From: Marchantia polymorpha subsp. ruderalis
Taxonomy: Eukaryota; Streptophyta; Marchantiopsida; Marchantiales; Marchantiaceae
Reading direction: 5' to 3'
DNA: 64,000 bases
NCBI GenBank assembly: GCA_037833965.1
Contig: AP031357.1
Location: 24,138,001-24,202,000, forward strand
Position numbers and translations under genes: made by a program. This document shows, piece by piece, positions 21,744-33,300 of this stretch. Below the pieces are notes generated by a model that was given only the letters and a program-made list of their open reading frames with translations, made no database searches and had not been told where the DNA came from. Each line of letters opens with the position of its first letter. The stretch's first letter is position 1.

Positions 21744-23867
21744 AATCTTCCCCTTAACTCACGTTAAGGAATAACAACCTCTATAACATACATTATTATT
21801 CCGCGGAAAGTTCTAGACAGAAGTCTAACATAAGGCTTCCTCTTTACACAAGAGTTAACTAGAATCAAGTCGTAGCCTATTCACGATAGAGTAATAATAT
21901 ACAGAGGTGACTCAACAACCCCCCCTTAACTCGTATTTAGAAATCTCAATAACATTTCTCATCTATATTATTACTTTGCAAAAAAATTCTAGACGGAAAC
22001 CTAACACAAGTTCCCTCTTTATACAAGAGTTAACTAGAACCAAGTCCTAACCATAACAAGATAGAGTAATAATATACAAAGGTAACTCAACAATCTCCCC
22101 CTCGCCTATATCCATGCGCAAGGATTTTCCATTGTCAGTTCGGAGATCATGAGAACTCTCTTTCTTTTTCGATGATTTGGAATGAAATACACATCTATAC
22201 TGACCAAAACCTCATAGTTTCTTAGTCTATAACATTACTTTTGCCAACGCACTAGTCTGATCACCAAGTGTCGCCCACACTTGCGACCATAGTCTTGACT
22301 GATTGTCACCCATGACTGTACTTCACCGTCGCCCACAACTAATTACGCCATCAACAAATGTTGCTCGCGACCATTGTCCGCAACTTACGTCGTTCGCGAC
22401 TGTTGTTTATTGTGACTATCAATCCAAATACTCCGACCTATTGTGTTGTATCTTAGCTCGTAAAAAAACTAGATAGGAAATTAACTTTTGAGGCTGTTTT
22501 CTCCGTGTGGGTTAATCTTTCAGTTCCTGAAAATGGTCCACATGCTTTAGTTGCATCCAGAATTTTCAAACGATACTCAATTTGTCTATCATCTGAAAAA
22601 GATGCTCGCTGACGTAATATTTACAAACAAAATATTCCGTCACCGTTGATCCGGCCGTAACTGTTAACGTTTATTGGCAGTCACTGTCACTGTCAAGTGC
22701 CATTGACCGCGGTTCGCCTGTTTGAACGTGGTTGTTCCATCTAACGTAGTTTTCTTTGGTCGCAGATCATCATTACCATGATTACACCATCAAACGTAAT
22801 TATTTTCTGATCGCGGTTAGCCGCCTTACATGGTTATCCAACCAACCATGGTGGGCTTTGAGTTCGTGAGCACCTCACTTGCGCGGCTCGTCCACGCCGT
22901 GCAAAAAATCCGCCACGTGGCGCTCGGGAATGGGGGGTCCTTGGAAACGCCACACGACATCTTGCTGAGTGCGCTCCAAGCGGATGTAACCATCTTTAGT
23001 TAGTTAGAACTAAAGTAGATGTTACTCTAAATATTGATATAGATAGTTTAGTGTGCACTAGTCATAGTTGCCACGTCAACGATCCGCGCACTTGGTAGGT
23101 ACAGAGTGGATGTGTTAGTTGACAATGCCACGTCAACAATCCGTGTGCTTGTAGGTAAGAATTGAGTGTGTTAGTTAGTGTGTTAGTTGGAAGCGCCACG
23201 TCAGCGATCAGTGTGTTTGTTAGGGTTATCCGCCACGGGTAAAGGGCTAGATGGGCCACCTCAAGGGGTGGGGAAAAAGTCTCCTTCGACCAAAACCACG
23301 TCCCTGACCACGACTACAACCACAACCTTGACCGCGTTCGGTTCAACTACGATCACAACCGACCACGTTCATAGTGACCATCCACGTTAGACCCCGAACC
23401 GCGTTGTGTTCACTCTGACCATGTCTAACTGCAACTGTGCAAAACCATCCAAGTTTTTTCACCTTCACCGTCCAACAAGTCGATTTGGAGGGGGGAGCCA
23501 CGTGACGCAGGAGTAGGGATGAGGGTCACTTCGGCCCTGCCTGTGGTGTACAAAAAAGCCCCGCTGCTCGGGATACGCCGTGCCACTTTGCCAGCTTGCC
23601 ACTTTGCCGTGCTTGGGGTTTCTTAGAACAAAAAAAAACTCCAACGAAATCTATCTCTTAACAAACCGTAAGCAAAGCAAGCAAACTGTCAAAGAAAAAG
23701 AAAAAGAAAGAACGTTAATAGAACGAAACTTGTAACAAAAAACACCTTCAAAAACTTATCTCTGAACAAACCGTCAGCAAAGCAGAAAATTGTTACTGAA
23801 AAACGTTAACAAAATGAAACTTGTAACATTGACTAAGGCTTTGACATAGGATTCCGAACCGACAAAG
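21744..23867 (-). mobile_element. non-coding interior of an LTR retroelement (no pol)
   Basis: Contains repeated units ending in CTCAACAAxxxCCCCCTTAAC or similar (near 21913 and 22088), which resemble LTR/polypurine-tract junctions read from the other strand. Short G/C-rich stretches follow (22600-23500). The leader-like DNA next to the primer-binding site holds a diverged tandem duplication (23650-23735 and 23757-23828). No protease, integrase or RT is seen, so this looks like a non-autonomous or deleted element. Confidence 0.4.
22994..23237 (+). repeat. right arm of the inverted repeat, with three internal tandem units
   Basis: Partner of 12172-12394 in inverted orientation. Inside it, three degenerate units of about 58-68 bp begin at roughly 23069, 23127 and 23194. 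Each starts with GCCACGTCAxCGATC or a close variant, followed by GTG-rich sequence and GTGTTAGTT. Confidence 0.6.
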
Positions 23868-23880
23868 GCTATGATACCAT
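23868..23880 (-). other. primer-binding site, initiator tRNA-Met type
   Basis: The minus strand reads TGGTATCATAGCC. Plant LTR elements primed by initiator tRNA-Met carry TGGTATCAGAGC directly after the 5' LTR, so this is a one-mismatch match over the core. It fixes the adjacent 23881-24160 as a 5' LTR on the minus strand. Confidence 0.65.
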
Positions 23881-24160
23881 TTCCTAACGTAAATCCAAGA
23901 GTCATTCAAGCCAAGTATGAATCATACGAGGAACTCATATAACGTGGTTCACCCTCAGGTGCTACGTCCACGACTGAAACACGCGAGACTGTTTAGTGAC
24001 TAGTGAATGCACGAGACTGTTTACTCACTAGTGAATATAGAATACTGTTGCACTTTGAAGCCTTGGCCTTGGGGGTATATTTATACCCAAAGCCAGCGAG
24101 ACACCTAGCTATAAATAGCTAGAACTTGAGTTTACTCCTTAACGGGAGTTAATCTCAACA
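23881..24160 (-). mobile_element. Copia-type 5' LTR, copy d
   Basis: A 280-bp LTR on the minus strand, starting TGTTGAGATTAACTCCC and ending directly before the primer-binding site. It carries a TATA box in a palindrome (GGGTATATTTATACCC, 24073-24088) and the shared block ACGTGGTTCACC...GCTACGTCCACG. It differs strongly from copies b and c, so it belongs to a related but separate family. Confidence 0.6.
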
Positions 24161-24323
24161 ACTATCATCTTCGGAGTTGATATTTTCATCTTTGAGTGAA
24201 CTTCTTTTGAAACTCTAGTGTTATAATATTTTTTTGATTGAACCAAATATTCTATTTTGAGATATTTATGACCTATAATATGTTTCTTGACATAATTTTG
24301 ACTAATCATAAATTCTTTATGAT

Positions 24324-24967
24324 TAGTAAGACCGTTTTTTTGCCTATGTGAAATAGTATTAGAAGTAGCCAATGAATTGATCATAGTTAGTTTAGGTATA
24401 ACTAAAATTCTAATTAGTTATAACTAGATATAGTTATAATATCTATACTTGGATAAATAATAAGAAGAGTTGTAGAAAATTTGGATATGCTCTTTAATTT
24501 TGTTTATTACAAAGGTCTAGATTCAAAGTAAAAGATTTTTGACTTCAGATTAGTTTGACTGAGCCATGAAAAATTTATTGATTAGACTAAGTTTAAAATT
24601 GACTTAGTGACAAGTATAGATTTTAGAATTTGAAAAATCTAAAATGACATATCGCCACTTCAAACAAAGTATTAGAAAATTTTTTGAAAGTTTGATAAAC
24701 CAATGACATGTTGTCGTGTATTGGTAGTTAATCAAATTTATCTTTGTAAAGTAAATTATGAATTAATTACCATGTGTTAGTATGATAATTTTTCAAATAG
24801 TCCATATAGAAAGATAAATAAGAAGATTTTAAACAAGTTGAGAGAATCATAGGTATGAAGAAAAAAAGACTGTGATTAAGTTTAGAAAGTTTATGAAAAA
24901 TCCAAAAAGTATGAAGCAAAATACATTAGCAAAACATCATTGATGTGAAATTTTTGATTGAAAAATC
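24324..24967. mobile_element. decayed second copy of the 772-bp solo LTR family
   Basis: Aligns with 20824-21595 over nearly the whole length in the same orientation. Matching strings include ATCTATACTTGG versus GTCTATACTTGG, AAGGTCTAGATTCAAAG versus AAAGTCTAGATTCCAAG, and GATTAGACTAAGT versus GGTTAGACTAAGT. The differences are dominated by G-to-A and C-to-T relative to the younger copy. This is the pattern of long exposure to cytosine methylation and deamination. Confidence 0.7.
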
Positions 24968-27090
24968 CTTTTACCATTTTATTTTATAAAAATGAAAAAT
25001 CAATTTTGTAAAAATGAATTATTTTTTTAGCGAAAATTTCAATTCAAATCATTATAAAAAAAATTTCATTAGCATTAATTTATTTGTGAATAAATAATTT
25101 TAAATTTAACTTTATATATCAATTTCAAGCACATGTCTTTGAGTTTTTTGAAAAATTTATATTATACTTAAATTGAAAAATATAAAAAATGACTATTGAT
25201 TTTCGTAAATAATCTAAATTATAATCACTTTAGACATTTTTTATGATATTTTCTATATATATTGAAAGTATACTAAGATATCAATATTTAAAATGAATTT
25301 ACACCATTAGCAAAAAGAAATTCAGATTTCAAATTTTCTTCTTACATAAAATTGCACAATTCAAAAAAATTTGAATTAAAAGAAGATAGGAAATCAAAGC
25401 CTTAAGATCATATTAACATGTATATGATTTTAGATATTTGTGACTTGACATCACTGTAGTAATGGTTTAGTATTATTATTTTTTACACAATTTCACACAG
25501 AAGTAAAATTTGCTTGATATAATCGCATCAGTGTGAAACTGAGAACTGTTATATATAAAATTGTATGATAAATAAGTTTTATAATATATTCTATATTTAT
25601 ATTTACTCTTATAAGTTCCACATTAATGCTTAAAGCGGTGTCTAAAACCTTTTTTTGGCGCATGGGGCGTGTTATCTAAGAGGAAAACGTCTTCTAGTCG
25701 AATCTCTATAACATCTAGCTACGGTAAGCCACAGAAGGGACAACCTTTGCATATTTCTTGCTTCAGAATATATTTGCGGGGGTGGACTTATCATCTAGTT
25801 GAATTTTCGTTCAAGAATCTCAGTCAACATACCGTGGTCTTTTGCACTCTAGACCTGTTTTCTCCACGAAAGATAGTTTGTCATTACGTTCGCATTCCTC
25901 GACTAACTTCGCTCCCCAAATCATCATCTTTGCGTTGAAGTCTTACAAAGTGAAGTTGGATGGGGTTATTCTTGATGTCTTCGTCCTTATTACTCCGGTT
26001 GAATTTATACACAGAGATTTATTCCATAAGAAGCAATCGATAAATACCGCAGTACCACTTTCAACACAAACATCTGGAATGAGATTTCGAAAACCTTTGA
26101 TTCTACCACCCTCTTCACATGTTTCGTTCAAATTCTGATAGTTCACAGAAGTCAATGTCCTCCACTTGGCAGATTTGCAAAAGTGTCATCCATCTTTAAG
26201 AAATTCATCTACTAATTTGGCAGTGCCACAATCACAAATGTCTTCATCGTCACTTCTACGACAAATCACCGGGCGAAACGTATCCACAACTACTGACCGC
26301 CGTCGACATTATGAATGGGCAGAGTGCGAACCTGGGGCGACTCAAAGATTAGAGTAAGAAAAAGCACGTGCACAATACATTGGCCGCAGAAGCAGTGACA
26401 TTTGATGTGGCGTACAATTAAATGCCAGAGAGACATCTTCCTCATGCAGGAAAATTTACACCAAGGACCATGCTTTGGCCCTTGACGGCGACTTTCATAC
26501 ACCAGAAAATCGAGAGCAATCTGGCCACGGAGATGCCTTTCTGGCATTCATCAATAGCCATCCAGGCAATTCGCACTTTTCATTGCTGCATACAAGAGCT
26601 ACTGAAAGGTTCAGGGTTCGGCTCTGGGAGGTGTTGCTTGACGCTTCTGACAGATTTGTGTACCTCGGTATGATACTCGACACAGTTTTGCACGAGAAAA
26701 GGAGAAATTAGAAAAAGCGGCGGTCGAGCACAACGTTCATGGTGGAAGTGTTCAGGTGCATGTAAATCTTCCCATGAGGGCTAGAAATTCAAATCTGAAG
26801 AGAATTCCTCGTCAGCGAATTCTACTGGACGTGGCCATCCGGTCGGCAATGCTGGCCTTCGAACTGACATCCACAAACATTCACGCTTTTCGTTGGATGA
26901 ACCGACACAAAGAATCGCTAAGAAACGAAGGGAATGCAAGAGACATCACCAACTTGTGTCAGCAGTGTTACAGATTGAATTTCAATCGGCATGAGCGTAC
27001 CGTATGTGCCACAATCTAATATACAAGTTCTGTGTTGGTACAAGATTCGAATGACCATGAAAAGAATTGGAAAGGGAAGACTATCTTTAC
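24968..27090. other. intergenic, short unassigned ORFs
   Basis: AT-rich to about 25630, then more balanced composition. Frames of 60-98 codons occur on both strands (for example plus 26475-26711, with FLAFINSHPGNSHFSLLHTR). None matches a family I know and no exon chain is obvious. A decayed gene cannot be excluded. Confidence 0.35.
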
Positions 27091-27096
27091 AGCAGC

Positions 27097-27846
27097 TCAT
27101 GAAGAATTGGCGGGAGTGGAGTCGAGAACAGCGGACTTCGGATTGGTCATCGGCGGGCCTTTGGCCGTGCGTTCCAAATCGGTAATCTTGAATGTGACCA
27201 ATTTATCCCAATTGCCTCCTTCGAATATAACGCCTGCCCTTCCATCGGTGACTCTTTGCACGATTCCTGTGTACATGTAGTAAGGGTTTCGGGGCTGCTT
27301 CACAACAACTGTCATCCCTGGCATGAGCAACGGGGGAGCCACAGTCCTCGCTTTCAACCCCGGGCCTCCAATTTCTCCTTTGAGTCTTTCCAGCTCCTTC
27401 GAAGCCTTTGTGGGGGGAGGATAAGCCTGCAAAAACTGCCTTAAACCCTTCTCGCCTCCAGGAAATCCACCGACCATGCCCGACATCTCCTTACCGAAGG
27501 CATCATAACCTTCCACTTGGTCTCGCTCCTCGTCTCCGGTCTCGGACGAGCTTTTGGAGCTTTTCTCACCGACATTGGCGAACAGCTTCTTCGCACCCTC
27601 CTCGGTTTTGAGCCCCGCTTCTCCGCCCGGCAATCCTCTTCCTCCAAGCACCTGCCAAAAATCAAAACCTTGGGCTCTTACAGAATGAGCAGCGCTCCGA
27701 TTCTTCCCTTCCCGCCCGACGGCATTTCGACTGCTGAATCTCAGCTGCTCGCCCCTGCTCCAGCTCCCGTCGCCGCAGACTCTCCCCTCCCTCGCTGGGG
27801 CAATTGCTGCTCCTGCTAAACACAGCAATTGCGCAGCAGTCGCCAT
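27097..27846 (-). CDS. ndhS: NDH-complex subunit S (NdhS/CRR31), chloroplast
   Basis: An intronless gene of 249 residues. The first 55-60 residues are rich in Ala, Ser and Arg and fit a chloroplast transit peptide. A conserved middle follows (FDFWQVLGGRGLPGGEAG, then GGFPGGEKGLRQFL). The C-terminal SH3-like domain is PPLLMPGMTVVVKQPRNPYY, MYTGIVQRVTDGRAGVIFEG, GNWDKLVTFKITDLE and GPPMTNPKSAVL. NdhS is the nuclear-encoded subunit that docks ferredoxin on the thylakoid NDH complex in cyclic electron flow. The conserved signature makes the call strong, and length agrees with the family. The gene has its own GC-rich upstream region (27850-28080) and no close partner on either side. Confidence 0.92.
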   Translation of the reverse strand: MATAAQLLCLAGAAIAPAREGRVCGDGSWSRGEQLRFSSRNAVGREGKNRSAAHSVRAQGFDFWQVLGGRGLPGGEAGLKTEEGAKKLFANVGEKSSKSSSETGDEERDQVEGYDAFGKEMSGMVGGFPGGEKGLRQFLQAYPPPTKASKELERLKGEIGGPGLKARTVAPPLLMPGMTVVVKQPRNPYYMYTGIVQRVTDGRAGVIFEGGNWDKLVTFKITDLERTAKGPPMTNPKSAVLDSTPANSS

Positions 27847-27849
27847 AGC

Positions 27850-28085
27850 TGGCGCTCCGATCCGGATGGCGAGCGTACAATGCCGTCGTCAATTCTCCTC
27901 CTCCTGCTCGTCTCGTCTCTCGTTCTCGAGCTCCCCTATCGATCAGTACGAACCGCGTACGTTTGCACTGTACGCCTTTCGACCAAGCGCCCTTGCCATC
28001 CATCCGCGTACGCCACGTACTACGTCTCGCTACGTAGTACGTACCTCCGGGAAAACCGGTGGCGCATGCCTACCGGACTGGGTTA
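27850..28085 (-). promoter_or_regulatory. probable promoter/5' UTR of ndhS
   Basis: A GC-rich, pyrimidine/purine-skewed stretch directly upstream of the ndhS start, ending where AT-rich DNA begins at about 28085. No clear TATA box; assigned by position and composition. Confidence 0.4.
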
Positions 28086-30300
28086 TTAATCCGGTTGGAT
28101 GATATTAATTTTTACATTGTGTCTGCACAGATGTCTCGAGAGGCTAAAGAAGATAGATATACACATAACGGATGCATATTGTGACAAACATTACACAAAT
28201 TGGGCGATTAAGATAATATTTGATGATGCTTCAATGATTGATTTCCAAAAAAAATTGCTGTATTTCAATGATCTGATAAAGACTAAGAACCACAGTGGAA
28301 CTTTTCACGTGTCTTCATATATAACATTTAATAAGCTATTTACAAAAAATTTCGAGATTTGGAGAAAGCTAGTTACAGGTCTAGATAATGCAAACTATAA
28401 AACTAAGATAGTTTCATAAACTGCAAGGTTTTTGGTATAATTGGAACAGATGTAACTTTTAACATCTAAAAAGCCCATGAAATGTGTAAAATATACCTAT
28501 TTGAGTTTGGAATTCTTACATATGTCTAATGCAACGGAGTTATGGTACAGCATAGTCTCTTACCGCTCATGCATGGACGCACTAAACAGGTATCCTGACC
28601 GCTCTTATGCGTGCGTGGACATGACTACTAATGTCAATTTTGTTGTGATTTATTGCTTAACTAAAATGTATCTCTGGATTCACCTTCAATGAGGTTTTCG
28701 TTTAATGCTTAGTAAGTGTACACTCATACAACTGTTTATTTTCCCAATGCGCGCATTAGGAAGATTTGGATTATTTCGTTCTATTCTAATTTAATAATGT
28801 TCGCAACTTCGAAGGTGGCATTTGGGTTAGATTACAGTCTATTAGACCTCTTGATTTGTTTCAAAATAACCGTGGTTGTTCTTCCTCTTGGTTGATGTGT
28901 AAATGAGATATTAAGAGCGCCTAATAGTTCATATGGGGTCACACCAAGCAAACCATTTCCACCTTACGACCTCTAGATGTGTTCAAGCACTGTTAAAGCA
29001 ACGTCTTCCAATCAGCTCCGGTGAAAAATTAGTCCATAATGGTGGGGGAGCTCGAAGGACAAGATCATAGTATACTGATTGGCTCACAATAAAACAGGTT
29101 ACCTAATTGAATTATACTGATTCGTGCAGATCATGGCATCGATGGATTTATGATTGGATACGATGAGACAGTGGATGAGAATTATGTCGAATGATCAGGT
29201 TAGTGAGCTAGTTTTCTCATGTGTTCCCCAATTGCACGACCCACATCATGAGCATGAAAAGGAGACAAATATCCACGAAAGCTTCTTCTCTACGAAGGAG
29301 AGATGCTACCTTTATTTCTTGTAGTGGCAGATGTCATCTCGAGAACGACGTTTGTACTCAGGTTGAGACACAGGTCACTTACATCCGACCCTTGAGACAG
29401 GCTAGACTTGTGCTTCAGGTTCGAACGGTCGTGCTGTAATTATAGAATAAATATCAACAGGCTAAGACACCAGCAACACAATAACTGGGGTTCCTTCAAA
29501 CCGAAGATCTGCAATCGGTCCATGTGGATGATGCCTCGTCCTCCCTGGTAAAGCACCCCTCAAGAGGAACTAAGCATTTAGTGCTGAGAAAGGATGTGGT
29601 AAAAAAAAACCCGACTGGATCTGATCCTTGATTTGGAAGCAAAGGCTCCAAATTTGCGAAAGTTGACTGTCTACACGACTTGCGGGAAAGAAACTATTGG
29701 GTAATAGTGTTGACTGCAAGAACCAGAAGTCCATCTCAACCTCCCAACTTTCCAGTTCTCTGAGTTTCGGACCTCTCACTAATTAATGAGCAAACAAACC
29801 ATCAGGGAGTTTGCTCAGACAGGTCTTATCTGCAATTGCTCAGTATTATGAGGATTATGGAGGTCATTAATTTGGAGGACATCGTTCTGCGGTTTCACCT
29901 AGTAGAAACTGCACAATATAAACAACTGTCCTAAATGACGATTCTTGCAATAACTATGTGACACTATTCCTGAAGTTGATTATCTGCTCTCGTAAGATAT
30001 ATCCAGAAGCTGAAATACGAAAGCGTGTCTCCCGTCTGTGCTGGACATACTAGTATAAACCGGTGGCCATAATCCATGAACCTCCTCCATACCTGTCGAG
30101 ATACATATATCAGTTTCCGAATGCACATTTAACTGGAAAAACAAAACTGCCTACCAGCCTTATATCAACGACATTTACAGCAATAGAAGTTCATCCTACA
30201 CACAACCATATACATGATAAGGTAGTATCTTCACCTCAAAAAGAAGACAAAAACTCTTCAGTTTGTATCTGAAGAGTACCTAGGTTAGCACTGGCAAATG
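28086..30300. other. intergenic, nothing recognised
   Basis: AT-rich to moderate DNA between ndhS and the 3' end of the ASCC2-like gene. Open frames reach about 105 codons but show no domain or repeat structure. Confidence 0.5.
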
Positions 30301-30307
30301 CTATGGC

Positions 30308-33300
30308 CTATAAACCGCTCAGACCCGCAAAATGTTTCTTCATTGCTTTATCTTTCCTGTGATGATTGTCATTTTCACCACGACCTCTTCCTCTTCCGGC
30401 TGGACCTCCCCGTCCTCTACCACCACGACCGCTTCCACCGTCTCCCATAGGACTTTGAGGACCTTTCCGATAATTACTATCACTTCCATCTTGATTCCCA
30501 TCATTCTCACCACCTCCGAGCGGTCTTGGCACATTTCCTCCTTCTCCAAGACCATAAATAGTTACTGCTTCCTCCCTCTTAATTTGCTCAGCCTCCTCCA
30601 CACTGCCAACACCGATAGCACCAGCCACCTTATAGCTGTAAAGCTTTCCATCCTTGAGGTAGAAATCAGACTTTGGTTGGGGTCCTCTGTTTTTGCCTCG
30701 TCCTCGGTTGCCACGTCCGCCACGGCCCCGACCTGCTGCCGAATTAGATTCAGTTTCATTCAGTTGACCATCACCGTCCGGCTTTGGAACTCCGAACTGA
30801 TATCCTGTGGTATCATTTGAACTGCTGCCTCCTGAATACTGCCTATCGCCCTTCTGTGCGTCAAAGGTATTCACCGCCCGGAATGGCCTGTCTCCTCTTT
30901 GTCCTTCATTACTCGCCGAAGCACCAGTTGCGAAATTTCTCTCTCCCTTTTGTGCTCCTAAATTAGTACTTGGAGCACCCGTTGAATATCTCCGCTCTCC
31001 TCTATGAGCTTCAGCATTGCTCCTGGGTGTGTTTGCTGAGTACTGCCGATCTCCTCTTGGTGGACTTCTTTGTGCAGATGATGTATATTGCTGGTCTCCT
31101 CTTGGTGGTTCAAAACCACCCTTAGAAGTAGCCACTGGATGTTGCCGATCTCCTCTTTGGCCTTCACCTAAAGCAGATGTATTACCACCCGAAGGTTTCC
31201 TATCTCTGGGACTACTGGCTGCTCCTCCCCATGGTGTTACTGGTGAGGGTCGGCCACTATTTCTCGGATGAGAGTTTTCACTTCGAGCCCTGCCTCGGTT
31301 ACCAACCAGGTCGGCAAGGCTCTCCGTTTCCTCAACCCCTCCAGTGTCAGCCACGTACTGTCCTAGCTCGTCAAAAGAGTCGTCATATTCGTCCTCATAC
31401 TCAGCTCTAACAGCTGCAGCTTTAGTAGCTAAACGTATGTCTTCGTTACCGGCGAGCAGGGAACTGAAGTTTTCGTCATCTCCCTTTTGTCGCCGCACGT
31501 ATCGCCCGGCATTTACACCAGTTTTAGCAACAGGATTTGATATGTTTGATAGAGGAGGTGTCCCACCAGCAGATGCACTACCAGAACTGGAACTGCCTGC
31601 CAAAGACAAGGTGGAGCTCACTCCCACTAACGATATAGGCTTGTCTACCCAAACACTATCAGAGTCAGGAAATGACGTTTCATTGATCTTGCCTTTACCT
31701 TTATCTTTCACAGGTTTCACTTTTTGTGAAGCCACAGGTTTTGTCGCTATAGACGTATCAAGCGACGCAAGATCAGGATGCAGGGTACCTTCCAATATCC
31801 TCTCAATCACTTTTTCAGGATCATTGTCATATACCTCCAGACATGCGTCTACGAATCCATCACCAAAGTCTGGAAATAGATCCTTAATCTGACTGATCTT
31901 TGACTGTCGAATTACAGTTTCTTCGTCCCCGTCCCTTTCTGGCAACGTTAGTCTTAGTACGTTCTGTTTGCTCTCTACAATTTCTTTACCGCGTACTCCA
32001 GGTGCTGCTTGATCATCCACCATCAATGCATAAAGATAATCATGTTGTGCGTCGTCAAGAAAAAGTGACCCTGCACAAAATAATGCAGACATCTCATTAA
32101 CATAGATGTGATAGATGATAAGCCCAAAGCTGAGTTCTACAAGTTCATAAGAAGTATGACTTCCATTCTTCCATCATTGCAAAACGGATATAAGTATAAT
32201 TTGCATGTATTAGTACCGGCCATCCTTTCACTAGACTCGGTAAAGTAGATTCAACCTTTAGAAAAATACAGGATGTATTGAGATATACCTTTCTGGCAAG
32301 TTTGTTGAATCTGATAGGAGACTCCATGTCGCTGTTCCATGCGCTTGAGTAACGATCCCGTACATACGAGTCTAGAGTTACCCGATTCGAGAGTACTATT
32401 ATCAGTCTCAGAAGGCCCCATGGCTAGGGCTACAACTGCTTGTACCAACGAATCTCCCCTTCCAGCTGCATCTTCATAAGGATCATCATACGTGGTTATC
32501 GTGGGCGTATCATCTCCGGAGCTACCACCAAGATAACGATGATCAATCAATCTCCAAACAATATCGACTAGCTTTTCACCGAGCCTGTTAAGTCGGACTT
32601 GTGCCGAAGCTGCTGTTTCTTCTACTTCTTGTGATTGGCTGCTAGCAAGTACTGCGAATCCTTCTTGAAGGTTTGGCAACAACGTGTCATGCATTGTTGC
32701 TAAAGCAGGAAGAAGCAATCCCTGTCCTGAACTGAAAATCAATGAGTGAAAACGTCAGAAATCAATGATACTACAATCATGTTTGTAATTGAAACATATA
32801 ATTACAGTTAGGATGAAAATTGAGAAAGCTAACAACGCAACCAACCAACCAGAAAATGCTTGAAAGTACGATATTTCACTTTTCTTCTAGACCTCAACGT
32901 CTACACAACACAACAAGAACTAATTGATATGCAGGTGTTAGTGAATTACTTTGGATTTCCGGAGGTAACCAGGATATGTGCAGCAGGAGGATAGACTTCA
33001 ATGAAGGCGTTTAGAGTGATGACGACATCAGTCAAGTAGTCTACTATCTGTTTGGAACCATCCAACGCGTAATTAGTAAGATACTTGACATCCTTTTGAA
33101 TCCAAAGTTCAACGCCAGCAATCTATACAAGGGACAACCTTGTGTCTGTCTTCAAAACAAAGGACCAGTAAGTCACCTCTAGAAGCTCATGATAAACACG
33201 ATCTCCAACAGCACCCGGACTTTTATCTCTTGGACCTGTAAGAACCTGTCCGAAATGAACCAAAGACGAAATGGTTTAAGAAATATGATCCAAAAGTTCA

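Noticed and set aside
23062-23259. minus-strand frame with Leu-Thr-Asn repeats
   Set aside because: It is a by-product of the three tandem units in the inverted-repeat arm.
26475-26711. plus-strand frame with protein-like composition
   Set aside because: No family recognised, no neighbouring exons, and competing frames on the other strand; kept only as a note in the intergenic entry.
30332-32100. long plus-strand frames opposite the last exon of the ASCC2-like gene
   Set aside because: They are antisense shadows of the Gly/Arg/Ser-rich coding repeats.
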